Shown: positions 34,419-47,938, counted from the first letter of the stretch. The stretch is DNA of 64,000 bases from Larix kaempferi (GCA_027924585.1 BSBM01000602.1:11779501-11843500), one strand, 5' to 3'. Notes: a model not told the origin generated them from the sequence alone. Made by a program: numbers and translations.

Positions 34419-37400
34419 TGTAACATCTCGATAATTTCGTAAAAATTTAAAATTTTTAAAACAGCATTAAATGTTATCATTTCTATTGCGGAAGTAATAA
34501 ATGCTTAAGAAGGTAGCAATGATTAGTTAAAACATTAAGCAAAGACAAACTAATTAATGAATATTTTTAGCTAAAGACATTTAAATATTGTGACACGTCA
34601 TAATTCTTTTAACATACTTACGACACTGAAAAGTTTTGTGTTAACTGTAATTCCTAAGTAATGAGATCAGTGGTTCTAAATGTGATTATAAGTTGTGCAC
34701 TGTTTGTACTAAAGTGAAATTTTGAAGGAGTGCTGACAGTTTGCTTCTTTGATGTCAAAGGGGTCCTGCGAGGTACCTTGGGGTTTACTTAGCTATGTTT
34801 AGCTAAGGCATTTGAATTCTATTTTCCTATGTGCAGAAAAACAGGTAAGAATTCCTACAACAACAAGAATTTAGAGTACAAGATTCTTTCAAGAGTAACG
34901 TCATTTTATTGTGATAATTTCTAAGTATTTCTATGCAAAACAAGTTTGCTGGAGGTATGGATATTTTGGTTCCTATTCTTATTTTCAAGATGGCTTACAA
35001 CGTTCCAAAGTACTGAAATCACATCGTCAAATGTGTTTATATTGCTATTATTGTAAATATCAAAACAGTGTTACAATTGTCCATATATAATTCTATTTGA
35101 AATCTCGAGGAAATAGTGTTTATACAAAATCAAATGAAACTATCAAAATATATTTTTGTATCAACAAGTCTGTAGAATATTCCTAAGTCTCATATTTATC
35201 AATGATTTAAAAATGCATGGCTAAAGCATGAAACCAAATAGACTTTTCCCTAAGGTCTAAACACCTACTATAGAGATGATATATTGTGGCATATGGTAAT
35301 TATGCAAATATATATTCAAACATTGTGTATATTAACTATTATTATGTTACTATTGGATTTCAATACAATATCACGATGTATTCACTAAAATGGAAATGCA
35401 ATGTGACATAAAAACTATGCATTCATACATAATATGAAACAAGTATTCAATCCTTCAGAACTATATTGATTGAGCATTGATGTGATGATATTGACATATA
35501 CTACTAATGTTACGATGCCTATACAAACTTTGATAACACAAATATGAAATGTAAACTATAGTCTAACACTGTAATGATTTGATCGTGATAGGGTATTTAA
35601 ATTTGGTACTTAGCAAGGCTTCCAACTGTCGGTATCAACCTAAGCATTAACGTCATTTTACTGCAGGGTGAGGTGGAGGCTCAGTTGGATGGTTTCCACG
35701 TGATGGAAAATACAATGTGTACACCATGCTGAGTTGTGCTATGTAATAGCCATTGATTTGTCGAGTTGGCAACATGTTAGATGAATCAAATTAATGCAGT
35801 ATTGATTGCAATAGTATGCTCGGATATCATCATGCGTTGTTGGAAAACAGTCTACCGTTGATCTCTGAAAGATCTAGGGCTTTGGAGAAACCCTAGTCTT
35901 TTTTTGGTAAGTAGCACGAAAGTGCTTCTTAGCATTCATTTCGAGTTTTCGTGGTAAGGCTTGGAGAGCCGACCGTATTGCAACAATGTAGGGTTTTGGC
36001 GTTTACTGTTACGAGGTCTCCTCCCTTGGTCTCGTCGAACCTACGACCTGTGAGAGAATGTTTAAAAGTCTCAGGCTTTCAGTCTTTGTGAGAAAAGAGT
36101 AATGACACAGTCAATGTGACTGTGGAAATGTTCCGTTGATAGTTTGGTTTAGTGAATTTGTTTGAAGCTCGTTTCTCTAAGCATTTACAGTGGTTCCAAG
36201 AATTGAATCCTATTGATACTACAACTATGAACAGTCTCCGTCGTTTTGCTGGTGTGGAAAGACTCAAGCCAAGAACACTCAAGTGAGGTAAGTTTTTGTT
36301 GATAGTAAAAGTAACACTGTAATATTGAAGTTCTTGCTGCGTTTCTCAAGTTTTAACCTATCAAAATGTAACTGGCAGGTTAAGTTCGTTGAAGGGTTGC
36401 TATGTTCAAACTCGGGTTGAGGATGCTGCAACACCCTTCTGGTAAGCCTTGGTGGTTCATATAAAAACCCTCGTAGGTACCTTTGGCATGGTGAAAAAAA
36501 AATGACGAGAGTTGAAAAGTAATCCTTAACTGGAGTGATGGCCGTCTTTAAGTTTTTGTTTGAACAAAGTTGTAAAGAGGATAAGTCTTCGGTTTTGATG
36601 TTGATAACAACTCAGTGATGAGTTAGGTTTGTAGGCAAAGATAATGTATAAGTTTAGTTTTTGCTTTGTTTTAACGAGGCTTCAAGTCTGTGTTGTTGTC
36701 ACAAACCCAAATTTCTCGGTTAGTAAAAATGTGAATTTTTACTGAAAAACTTTTCCTAACAACCACTAAATCGGACAATATTTCCATGTTCATTGTTAAT
36801 TAACTCATTGGATCCTTCAGTCTTATTATTTTCGTACTGGCATTAATATGACGAAGAAGAATAAACATACGACCAATATGGAAGTGCACCTACTATCAAT
36901 AATAAATGAATAGTTCCATTTATAAACTTACTTACTTATGCCACAATTTATACAATAATGATCATTCAACATGTTAAAACAACATGTCATGATTTGTTCT
37001 AGTCCTCTGGTTAATGATATGTATATGGAAATATTACTTGTAACTCAGATTTAACCAACAATTTCCCAACAAACTGATCAATATATAAGAAAAATACTTA
37101 ATCTAACCTATAGTACCATCAAGAATTCATTTGCCATTGTAGACCAAACATAAGAGGTCAAAATAATATTGATACAAGTCAACACAATATTGAATAATGC
37201 ACAATTAAGGGACCATTAAAAGAAATGTTTTAATGCGATAACTAATGATAATTAAAAGATATATTCATAACAAAACTTATGTACTTCACTTTTTCTTTAA
37301 CTAATGATGCATGGTCTCGATCATATCTTTTCAATAACACCATTATACGAATTAGCCCAAAAGCTTGCATTAGTGCCATCTCTACATTGAACCATTCCCT

Positions 37401-39824
37401 AAAACTCTTGCTGATTAAAAGAATAATAATACAATTACCAGAAGGAAACGAAATATACAGAACACAACTAATAAGCACAACATTTATGAACTCATGAGCA
37501 TCCAAGAAGGTGTACACAACCAAGGAACATATAAAGGAGACACCAAAATACCGTGGTTCACCCCCAACTTGGGCTACGTCCACAAAACCTGTCAATTTAT
37601 TATTCATCAAATCAAATCGAAAGGTACAAAAATTGCAACACTGATGTTGTTTTCCTCTAACTTGAATCTCCCTTCAAAGCTAGAAATTATCATGTTTACC
37701 TTATAGTAATATATTATCTAATTATATCTTTACTTGGATTAATAATAAATACCCCTTTTTACTTCATTCGTTGGAATGACTAAGTATTATCATACTTATA
37801 ATGAATTCTAGTTTTCCTATATTTATAAAGTAATTGCATAAGCTTCTTAATATGAAATAAGATATCTTTTCAACTTTATATATATATAATATTTGCATAA
37901 CTTTTTATTATGAAATAACATATCTTATCATCGTATATATATGTAAAACAAAGTCTAGTAAATGGATAAAAGGTCATCATGTAAAGGACTTATACATATG
38001 CGTATCTCTGGCATATCTATATATGTATAGTCTTTAAAAGATTGAGAATATTTTATCATGAAATAATATTGATCCTCTTTAGGTGTAATAACTCAAATTT
38101 ATAAAGAAGGTAACTTCAGAAATGATGGTGTCGGTTATTAGAAATAAAAAAATATAGATCTAAAAGAAATCTATATGAAGACGTGATGACAAAAAGAACC
38201 ACGGAAAATGCATTGGAAATGATGATACGTAAAGGTAAGGAATTCTTGGTCGCAGTCTTCGCATAAAGGGAGAAACACGATACTACACTATTCAGCCAAC
38301 ATATAAAGAGGGTTCTCAGTTATTTTCAAGTTGCCAAGGTTGGAATACATTCAGGGATTTTTAACAAACTTAGACAAACTATGAATTAACATATTAATTC
38401 AATGCAGGAAAATCGCTATCACTCAAGGTAACTTAGCAATAAAAGCTATCAGCAGGATTCGTACTCAGGAAGTTGTTCTTCTACGAATTCTAAATAAAGA
38501 TATGTATAATTGACTGCTTATGATTTAAATGCAGATCTATTACAAAAATAAAGAAGAAGCATCAAGCCATAATCTTCTACGATCTCTTGGTGCAAAAGTA
38601 TGCATATTTATAACAACGTTTTTATGGTGATAAAAAAAATACAATAGAAACTCAATATACAGATCTTACGATTTCGATGTAGCCTAAAATGCAATGATCC
38701 TAAGTGTCTTCATTCAGTATAAGCAAAGTTTTCTCTATGCTAGCAGATCCAAAACGAAATCCGCACATACCAACATAAATTTATTTAAGCTATCTAAAAA
38801 CTGTAATATGCATTTTCCAACAGATATCTATCTAAATCGTGGCAGTACCAAGATACACCCATACTCTAAGCATATCATAAAAACTTAAGGCGGCAGGAGA
38901 AATACCTCAGAGATCTTCCTTGTCTTCTTCTTTCAATCATTTTACTATAGAGAGCAGTAAAGAGTAAACCAAAATGGACCCCATGCTCTCTCTCCTTCCA
39001 TGCGTAGCACACTCAGTTTTGTCAGAAGAACCAGACGGTGAACCTCCCAAACGTATCTATACTCTTTTGACAACCCACGCCTAAACATCAACTTGATTCC
39101 CTCAATAGAATTCTTTCTAAACTCAGGGTCTCTATTCTCCAGATCGTAGAGGTGAATAAGAACTTGATTTCCTTGCTGTCAGAACCGCAGAGCTAGAATT
39201 TCATACAATATGAAATTGCAAAAATACCACTTTGGGGATTGGCTGCTAGCTGTCCCTCTCCCTACTATACAAATCAACATAGATTTAAATCTCTTTAACA
39301 ACCCCGTATTAACACGGGTTAGGACATCAATCACATAAAGAAGCTACTAGAATTCCAATTCAAAGGTGCAGAGGTCGAGCTCCCCGAGCCGTCTCCCCTT
39401 ACTTACAGCTGTCCATAAAACTAATGATAGTTCCCTCTCTTCCCTTTCCCTTCGGTCCGCATTACACGAGATCAGTTCTTCATAAGAAGGCTGAGTCCTT
39501 TCCCCATAGTGGTGACAAATGGTGAAAGCAATTCGACACATGGCTGGCTTAAGATGAGGCAAGAAGGCGGCAACAGGGAGTGTAGGATTTCTACGTTTCT
39601 ATACTAAGACAGATGACAGTTCTAAAAAATATCCTGGAACCAAATGGTGACCCAGCTTAGATCCCACACTCCACTAAGGGAGCCAAACTTGCTGAATTTG
39701 CACCCTATATTCCTCCACGAGATCTTTGACCAAACTTGGTCATAATTACAAAACTTTGTAATTAAAATTTAACATAAAGTATTTTGCCAATAAAATAATA
39801 ATTTCAGAAATTGGGTAGGTGACA
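34419..39824 (-). repeat. Putative very long 3' LTR of the chromovirus (5.4 kb, copy B)
   Basis: Counterpart of 4149-9654, with TGTCACC next to the PPT and TGTAACATC at the far end. It is 100 bases shorter, from an 89-bp loss at about 38073, a 14-bp loss at about 38960 and a 3-bp gain. Confidence 0.5.
37242..37610 (-). CDS. Unrecognised open frame in the long LTR (copy B)
   Basis: Counterpart of the frame at 6972-7397. It has one extra Ile codon and lacks the GTG start because of one substitution. Two hydrophobic stretches are kept. No domain is recognised and expression is unknown. Confidence 0.2.
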   Translation of the reverse strand: MMNNKLTGFVDVAQVGGEPRYFGVSFICSLVVYTFLDAHEFINVVLISCVLYISFPSGNCIIILLISKSFREWFNVEMALMQAFGLIRIMVLLKRYDRDHASLVKEKVKYISFVMNISFNYH

Positions 39825-39830
39825 TACATT

Positions 39831-39841
39831 CCCCCCTTAAG
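39831..39841 (-). other. Polypurine tract of the chromovirus (copy B)
   Basis: The minus strand reads cttaaggggggaa just before the LTR start TGTCACC. Confidence 0.75.
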
Positions 39842-40977
39842 TCTCAACATCGTCCTCGATGTTGGTCAATCACTCTCTGAGTGTTCCTGAAACAGAGTTG
39901 GGTATGCTGCCTGCATACTACTCTCCAACTCCTAGGTTGCCTCTTCCGGGCTAAGGTGCTTCCATTGCACCTTCACTTGCTCAATGGTGCGATTCCGGAG
40001 CAGAGTTTTCCTCTTTTCGAGGATACAGTCCGGTTCCACCTGAAAATCTTTGTCTTGTCCCACCTGTACATCATTCCAGTTTATAACATGAGTAGCATCG
40101 TGTACATACTTATTTAAAAATGATATATGAAAAACATTATGTATTTTTAAATTTGGTGGCAAGGCCAGTTGGTATGCCATTGGTCCAACCTCGGACAATA
40201 TTTCAAAAGGACCACAATACCTGGATGCCAACTTGGCACAGCTTCCCAATTTCAATGAACTCTTTTTCGGTCTTACCTTGAGGAACACATGTTCACCAAC
40301 CTGGAACTCTTTATGAGTCATTTTTAAATCTGCTTGACTCTTTTGCCTATCTTGGGCAACTTTTAAATTTCCTTGTACCTGTTTCACAATTAGTTCTAAC
40401 TCCTGCAATAATTCAGGTCCTAAAACAACTCTATTTACTGGGTCATTCCAAGAAACAGGTGTATCACATTTCCTACCATAAATAATTTCAAATGGGCTAA
40501 GTCTAAATGATGCATGATAATGGTTATTATATGCAAATTCTGCTAAGTGTAGGTAGTCTTCCCACTTACCAGGCTGATCCTTAACATATATCCTCAGTAA
40601 GTCTTCTAAAACTTGATTCACCCTTTCTGTGTGTCCATCCGTTTGTGGATGAAATGCTGTGCTGAAATTTAAGGTTGTATTCAACCCTTTAAACAAATAT
40701 CTCCAAAAGTTTCCAGTAAATTTAGAGTCACGGTCTGAAATTATAACTTTTGGAATACCATGTAGTCGAAAAATCTGTTTCATGAAGATTTCTGCAATGT
40801 CGAGAGCCTTATGAGTAGTCTTCACAGGTATAAAGTGTGTTGCTTTGCTCAGTTTGTCTACTACCACCATGATAGAGTCATTTTGTTTCTGATTTTTGGG
40901 TAGTCTATTAATAAAGTCTATGCTTATCACTTCCCATTTCCAACTTGGTATAGGTAATGGATGTAATAATCCGACAG
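39842..40977 (-). pseudogene. Chromovirus integrase core and chromodomain, cut by insertion (copy B)
   Basis: The frame is open from about 40972 to 39932 and lacks the two internal stops of copy A. The DDE residues are visible in SIDFINRLPK, ISDRDSKFTG and DGHTERVNQ. The chromodomain Trp is again TAG (39932-39934). Its upstream zinc-binding part now lies at 45221-45374, beyond the 4.24-kb insertion. The first residues of this frame, right of 40977, come from the inserted sequence. Confidence 0.92.
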
Positions 40978-43900
40978 TGTGATATCCCTCTCTTTTTGGT
41001 ATCCTATTGTTTTGTAAATATGTCATAATTTATAAGTGGCCCAGGTGAGGAGCTCAAGGCCAAGGCCCCACCTGTGGACCTTGAACTAGTGTTATGTTTA
41101 TAAGTCTTAGTTTAAGCCTAGAAGGTTAAAAGATGCTAATTGCGACTAAACGATAAGTAACAAAACCATCAACGAGAAAGAGAGCCATGGGTTGGTTAAC
41201 CATATCATAACTTATCATATTGAAATACGATAGGTGGAACATTAGCTCATCCTAGTAAGGTTATTATTCACCTTAAATATCTAACTAAAGATATTATGGC
41301 TTAAGTTATTCTAATCGTATTATGATTTTCCAATACAAGCAATAGGTTTAACATATAGAGAATGTGGGAAAGACCTATCAAATAATTAAAAGAAATAAGA
41401 CAAGTTTTGTTAGACGTAGTCAAGAAGGAGGTATTAAAAGATTCATCCTAGGTATATAAGCATATTAATTTTTGAGATATTTGTAGGTGGATGGTTTCTC
41501 ATCCTAGATATTTTTTTTATTATATACATGCTTCCAGCCTTGTTTTGAAATCTTTATGAGCTATCCTCAATAGCTCTGAGTTATTGGCTTTAACTATTTT
41601 CTATCTTGTTCAAAACTTATTTGAGCTAAATTGACTGGCACTTGTCGATCAGTTGAGAAAATCTGTTTATTACGTAGTGTTGGAGTAAAAGACGGAAGTG
41701 AGAATCTATAACTTAGCTTACCGTTGCAAGAGGATTCCCCTCTCTGAAGCACTGCAAATGAGTTATGTAGAAAATTTTCATTGGCCATCTTAAAAGCTGG
41801 GGAATGGACGGACTCTCCAAGAGAGAGTGTTGTCGTCAAAATTTAATATGGAAGGTGGATGTACTCCTCGAAGGGAGAATAAGATCGAGAATTTTGGAGG
41901 ATGTTCCCACCCAGCAACGGACCTTCCATCATGAGCAACGCTTACCATATTTATTCGTTATCTTGGAGTATTGGGGGGACATCAACCTAAATTCATGGGA
42001 GGATTGGTCGGCCTCTCTCTCAGGAAGGGGGATTCAAACTCCCGTTATGGAATAGTTTTTGGTCTACTTGGCGGTTGTGGATCCCAAACAGCCTCCACGT
42101 GGCGGGAGGACTCTCCCAAGTCAGGAGGACTCCCCACTGTATGAGTGAACTCGAACTTATTTATGGAGTTCGTAGATAGTGATAGGGGAGCTTTCGAAAA
42201 GAGCACTATGCTACAGGAGTTTGGGAGTTAGAGGGATGTTCAGAATCTTGGTAGGTATTAGCGCTGAGCGCTTAAGGAAGAAAGGAAGAACAATCTTAGG
42301 ATTTGAAATCTCTATGTTTGGTAATAGCAAGGATGGTCACTGCGAGCTCGATGATGAGAGTAACAATGAGAATCTCTGCGATTAAGGAACATTCTGGTGA
42401 ATGTGATTTCTACGATCATAATCACAAGGAAGATCTCCGTGAATGGAACTGCAAGGAGGACCTCTACGGTGGATGGGCAATCGGTGGAGGAGATCCCTGC
42501 AAGCTGGAGAGGATCGGATAAGAGAAACATCGAACTCTGTGTTGAGTAAAACCCTACGATCTGAGTAAGTAATTCTCTGCGATTAAGGAACATTCTGGTG
42601 AATGTGATTTCTACGATCATAATCACAAGGAAGATCTCCGTGAATGGAACTGCAAGGAGGACCTCTACGGTGGATGGGCAATCGGTGGAGGAGATCCCTG
42701 CAAGCTGGAGAGGATCGGATAAGAGGAACATCGAACTCTGTGTTGAGTAAAACCCTACGATCTGAGTAAGTAATTCTCTGCGGTAAAGAGCTGGTAAGTG
42801 CCCCTACTCGCAATAGTTAGGTTTCTATGTTTTTGATCCCTGCAAATTCATATATCTGTATTAGAGGGACTTTGGTGGATGGAGTGACCCTCACATCGCG
42901 TAAATTGCGATCTATGCTTGATAGAACCTGTAATTTAAGCACATCATTAGACTACGTTTTAAATTTGTTTGCGATCTCAACAGGTTGCCTGAAAATATAG
43001 TTTGCGTTGATCCCTTTGGATTTAGTTACCTCTGAAAACATGTATGTCCGTTGACTATGTGGAGGAGTACATTAAGATTTTTATTTAGCTGTATGGGAGT
43101 TTGATATTTGCTTATTAAGAGATAGGTCAACATCTGCACATGTTTTTGATAGCTCATCGTGTTGGCATTCCATGAGAATGCTCCGTTGACACAGGTAATA
43201 ACTGTTAAATGCCTGAGATTTGGTAGATAAACAAACCATGCACACTTTCTGTCTGTGTTTAAAGATTTCTGTCGGTGAACTATGCTCTCTGTATAACTGT
43301 TGCCTTGAAAGTATTAGCTTGGATAACTGCGATTTGATTGTAAATAGTGGTTAGTCTTCTACGAACTGGGGTTCTCATATTTTCTTCCTTTGAATAACAG
43401 TAATCTTCTCCATGGACAAGTAAGAGAGTAGAAATCTCTGTTTCATTAATTTTTTTTATCGTCTAAATTGGGGTTAACTAATGAAAGTGAAGTCCTAAGT
43501 CAAATGCCAGGTTAAGAAAAGGTTCGGTGTCTGGATATTATTGGAAATATCTCTGTTCCATGAGCTCACTGCATTCATCTTTTCTTTTAAAATAGCATTG
43601 GATAGAAGTGTTCCTTTCCTCTAAAAATAGTTTGGTTTAACTCTGTGTAAATCTTATAGTTTCCCCTTTTGTTACTATCCTTATTGATAGTGATAGTGCG
43701 GACAACATTTGTTTACCGTAAGACTGAGACGATCTCAAATGCTAAGTCACATACTCTTTTATAATAGCGATAATACAGTTTAACTTTTGTTATTATGCTT
43801 ATACTCCCAGTTGTTTTTATGAGAGTTTGATCCCTGTCAAGATCCGTAGATATTAAGTAAATCAACAGTATTGTTATACTAGCTCGATCCCTGTAAGTAT

Positions 43901-45215
43901 TACTATTTCCTTTTGGGTAGTAGAGTCATAATCTCCGTCATGCTGCGCAAGGTTTTCAGTTCTTATATAAAAACTGTGACGTTACTTTCACAACTTAAGG
44001 GTTTGGGAAAACGAGCCTTTTGAATTCTTAACTCCATGTAATAGGAATTATAAGTTTATATGTTATCGGTTGCTAAAAGATTAGGCATTCCAATCCCTAT
44101 ATGATCTCATAACTATTTAATATAGAACGCAAGAGGAATGCGTTAAGATGGGGTATTGATCCTTTCTTTTTATTTATATATTTATCTTTATATATATAGT
44201 GTTGTATAAAATTTAATATTGGAAGAATATATATTGATTGGGTTATATAAAGTGTGGATTAATTTTATGAGAGATTATTAAATTGTATTCATAGATTTTG
44301 TATTATATTTGTTGGAAAGAGAAAGAAATAATAATGGGGTATTTCAATTTAAGAGATAAGGTGTTATCTTCAAAAAGTTAGAATTAGGGGATTAAGTAAT
44401 ATAAAATGTGAAGATAGTATGTTTTAATTCTTACATTAAAAGATGATATACTTATTATAGAAAAATTATGAGATTAGGATTTTTCCTTAAAAGTTATGGC
44501 CTTATTTATATAAAGGTCATATTTAAGTTTAAATAAAATATTGTTTCATATAAAAGTTATATGTTAATAAAGTTAAAATAAATTTAAGATAGTGGTTGAC
44601 CTTGAAAGGTTAATTTATAAAGGAAACATCTTATGCTTGAGTATTGTAAAGATAAGACCTTTAGTGTGAAGGAAACTTCCAGATTTATGTATAAGACCAT
44701 TGAGAGGGGTCATGCCAAATGTTGAGTGTTAATACAGTTTTGGAGTTATATATTTGAATAGAGTATCAACAATCATGTTGCACGTTGTAACCTCTTTGAG
44801 GAAAAATATTAATAGAGAATGCACACACTTTTGTGGACTAGCCCGTGTACGGGTGAACCACGTTACCTTGGTCTCCTGTGTTTCTTATGGTGTTCCTCAA
44901 TGTGACTTTTATGCATGTGTACTTTCTCTTTTTAGTGAAATTATGATTACTTAGACTTGTTCACATGTATGATTAATATAAATTGTTAAAGAAATTCAAT
45001 TGGTAGTTTTCCTCACGTGAAAAGTTAGAAAATAATGTTGGAGTGAATTTATGTATGTACTACATTTAAAGTTAATTACAAACACCACGATGATTACGAT
45101 TTTTGTGGCAGCATATGACTGAACTGTTATTAAACTGGATTATTTGTCAGTAATATACTTCCGTGACAATTAAATAATTGCATTTATTATTTGTGTAAAT
45201 TTTGGGTACGTGACA
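40978..45215 (-). mobile_element. 4,238-bp insertion, probably a solo LTR, private to copy B
   Basis: It is flanked by the 5-bp duplication gacag (40973-40977 and 45216-45220) and has TG...CA ends. On the minus strand it starts TGTCACGTACCCAA, very like the neighbouring chromovirus LTR start TGTCACCTACCCAA. No pol domain, PBS or internal LTR pair was seen, so a solo LTR formed by recombination fits best. A non-autonomous element with unrecognised ends is the alternative. Orientation is inferred from the terminus similarity. Confidence 0.75.
42374..42776 (+). repeat. 201-bp tandem duplication inside the insertion
   Basis: Two units begin ctctgcgattaaggaacatt at 42374 and 42575 and are almost identical. 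Short open frames on both strands simply mirror this duplication. Confidence 0.92.
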
Positions 45216-45220
45216 GACAG

Positions 45221-45374
45221 GATGTTGGTGTTCAATTTTCACTTTTTGACAATCCAAACATTTAGCTATGTACTCCACTACTTCATCTTTTATTTTGGGC
45301 CAATAGTATTCTTTCCTGAGCATAGTAATGGTCTTCTGATAACCTGGATGACCAGAGTAATGGCTTTTGTGCAT
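45221..45374 (-). pseudogene. Chromovirus integrase zinc-binding part (copy B)
   Basis: Shows MHKSHYSGHPGYQ, EYYWPKIKDEVVEYI and CLDCQKVK, the HHCC module. It is cut at 45221 by the insertion and separated from RNase H by a stop. Confidence 0.9.
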
Positions 45375-45967
45375 CTAATTTAAAATCAGAATTTTCATTT
45401 CTTGTATGTTAGGTACATACAATCTGTTTTCATATAGCAAAAGTCCATTTTCCTTCAATCTGTAATCTGCCATAGAATTTTTAGAACTGTTGTTTGCTGT
45501 CTTTTCATTTAATTTTCTGTATTCTTCATTCGTTTCACTCTTTTCAAGGATCTGATTTTCTAAATCTGTTGAGTAAGTACTGATGGCTGAAATAAAATTC
45601 AGTTTTGCTTTACAACTCAATGCATTTGCAACCTTGTTCTCTTTCCCTTTAATATGCTGAATTTCAAAATCATACTCACTTAAGAAAGTTAACCATCTAG
45701 CTTGTCTAGCATTCAGATTTGTCTGATCTAATAAATATTTTCTGCCAATAATGTGGCGACACCACATTTTTAAAGCATGAATTACTGCTAATAATTCTAA
45801 ATCATAAGTAGAGTAATTCTTCTAATGTATTTTTAGCTTTGTTGATTCGTATGCCACTGCATGCCTTTCTTGTGTTAGGAGTCCGTCATTACAAGCATCT
45901 GTGCAAACTATGAAATCTTTATTAGGATCTGCTATCCTCAGTATAGGTGCTGTAGTCAACTATTCCT
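45375..45967 (-). pseudogene. Chromovirus RNase H (copy B)
   Basis: Contains the TDA catalytic block, NARQARWLTFLSEYDF and IKGKENKVANALS. Relative to copy A it has a 9-bp deletion in the glycine-rich loop (near 45890) and an extra TAG near 45960. The RT-side frameshift is shared. Confidence 0.88.
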
Positions 45968-46861
45968 TTAACTTCTTAAAACTGTCGAACATTTCTGATC
46001 CCACACAAATTTCTTCCCTTTTTTCTGCAAGGAGGTTATGGGGTTGGTAATTCTCGAAAAACCCTCTATAAATTTTTTGTAATATCCAGTAATGCCCATA
46101 AATGATCTTACATCCGACACATCCTTAGGAACCAGCCAATCATTAATGGCTTTTATCTTGTCAGGGTCTACCGAGATTCCTTCTTTAGAAATTATGTGTC
46201 CTAAATACTGAATTTTGTCCTTGTGAAAGTCACACTTACTAAACTTAGCGTATAGTTGATAATCTCTCAGCACTTGTAAGATAATCCGTAGCTGTTCATC
46301 ATGCTCTTCTTTGCTTTTAGAATACACTAAAATGTCATCTATAAACACCACTGCAAACTTATCTAAGTATTTGTGCAGAATATTGTTCATCAAACACATA
46401 AATACAACCGGGGCATTAGTCAAGCCAAATGGCATGACTACGAACTCGTAATGTCCATATCGAGTTCTGAAAGCTGTCTTCAAAATATGTTCATCCTTAA
46501 CCCGCACTTGATGATATCCTGACCTTAGATGAATCTTTGAAAATATAGTTGCTCCACGTAGCCGATCAAATAGATCGTCTATGCAGGGAAATAGATACCG
46601 ATTCTTGATTGTCATCTTATTAAGCTGGCGATAATCTATGCACAGTCTTAGGGTTCCATCTTTCTTCTTAACAAATACAACACGTGCTCCTTAAGGAGAC
46701 ACACTGGGTCTTATATAATTCTTATCAATCAATTCCTTCAACTGTGATTTCAATTCGTTTAATTCCAGTATATTCATTCTGTATGGAGCTTTAGAATTTG
46801 GTACTGCTCTTGGTATTAACTCGATGGTAAAATCTAAATCTCTTTTAGGAGGTAATCCTGG
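45968..46861 (-). pseudogene. Chromovirus reverse transcriptase (copy B)
   Basis: RT blocks as in copy A, including [12 protein letters not shown] (Asp to His) and [11 protein letters not shown] private stop replaces the Trp of SPWGAP near 46692, splitting the frame. At PGLPPKRDL the sequence joins a gag segment, skipping protease. Confidence 0.92.
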
Positions 46862-47059
46862 AATAGAGTGAATGTTGTTAGCTGTCCGCTTCCTCTTGGG
46901 ACATTCTGATGTATAGTGAGGACCTTGACACTCGAAACATTTGATAAGTGCCTTTTGTTCATTGGTCCTGGTATTATTAGGAGCATTTCTAGGTGCTGTA
47001 GAATTCTGCTGTTGACTGTTTCTGAAATTATTTCCTTGAAAATTTTGATTATGATCCAA
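46862..47059 (-). pseudogene. Chromovirus gag zinc-knuckle segment (copy B only)
   Basis: An Asn/Gln-rich stretch ([18 protein letters not shown]) leads to [15 protein letters not shown], the CX2CX3HX4C knuckle common in plant gypsy gag, then a basic patch. It is fused in frame to the RT leader PGLPPKRDL, so the end of gag, protease and the linker are deleted. Copy A lacks this segment. Right of 47059 the sequence is the same as right of 12692. Confidence 0.88.
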
Positions 47060-47938
47060 GAAAGTGTTTCTATATGTGGGAGGATTTCAGATTTAGAAAC
47101 TACTTTATGTATTCATGATCTTATGATGAGATCACATACTTCTTCGTCTGGGTCTAATGGCATGGAAGTATAAATTAGTTTAGGATAGGTGTCATGGTTG
47201 AATGTTTGGTATATTTCTATCCACTATTGACTAGTCTCTTTATCGATTATGCATTTGGTATCCACATAAATTCCTCCAGAAAGTATAACTACATCCTCTT
47301 CTATCTCATGCTCAAGAGATTCATCTCTCTCTAAACTTTTTTCTAGTACTACCTCCTTTTGACTTTGTCATCTCTTGGGTGCCATTGTCAACCTACATTT
47401 TCAAAAAAACCCATATGCATGAAACAATAGGTGCAATAACTGAAAGAATCATAAAGGTTAGTTCCCTCCCTGTGTTGGATAGTTTCATTCCAGGATGAGG
47501 CTTCTATGAAAGCATCGTATTTTGCAACAAGATACAAGATAATATAGGGGATGGTGATGTGTTTTTTTTTCATATAGAAAGGATAGACTCACCAAAGAAT
47601 ATCCAACCATAGTCATTCATTTGCGATTGTTTTGAGAAACATTCTTCACCCTTTTTTTCCTAGTTTTATCCCCAAACTATGAAATTTCAAGGAAATACTC
47701 CTTCGGTTGGGATCAAGAAAACAAATGCATTCACTAATGGGGTGTTGATCGATGGCATGTCTATCAAGCTAGCCAACAAGAAATTAAGAGTGGGGTTATC
47801 ACCTAGCATGAGTTTTCTATTGAGCTCTCCATCATGAGAAACCCTATAAGTATAGCTTCCACCATCATGAAAAATGTTATCACACTTGGTTTTTAAAACT
47901 TGAAGGTAGGTCAATTTAATTATCCACCAACGAGACAT
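47060..47938 (-). pseudogene. Unrecognised decayed coding region (copy B)
   Basis: Counterpart of 12693-13570, with the same breaks. Open stretches are at 47938-47687 (MSRWWIIKLTYL, IPTEGVFP) and 47573-47388 (FIEASSWNETIQ, FSYC, MGFFENVG). Shared stops show decay before the unit was duplicated. Confidence 0.4.

Larger units (their letters stand above)
34419..47059 (-). mobile_element. Ty3/gypsy chromovirus, 5'-truncated and interrupted, copy B
   Basis: Same element as 4149-12692. A 4,238-bp LTR-like insertion splits the integrase at 40978. At the 5' side this copy keeps a gag zinc-knuckle region instead of the protease-RT linker found in copy A. Confidence 0.85.

Noticed and set aside
42312-42813. 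Minus-strand protein with an internal repeat inside the solo LTR
   Set aside because: The repeat is just the 201-bp DNA duplication read through; there is no domain and the opposite strand is equally open.
40978-45215. Complete autonomous retrotransposon
   Set aside because: No pol domain, PBS, PPT or internal LTR pair was found between the ends.
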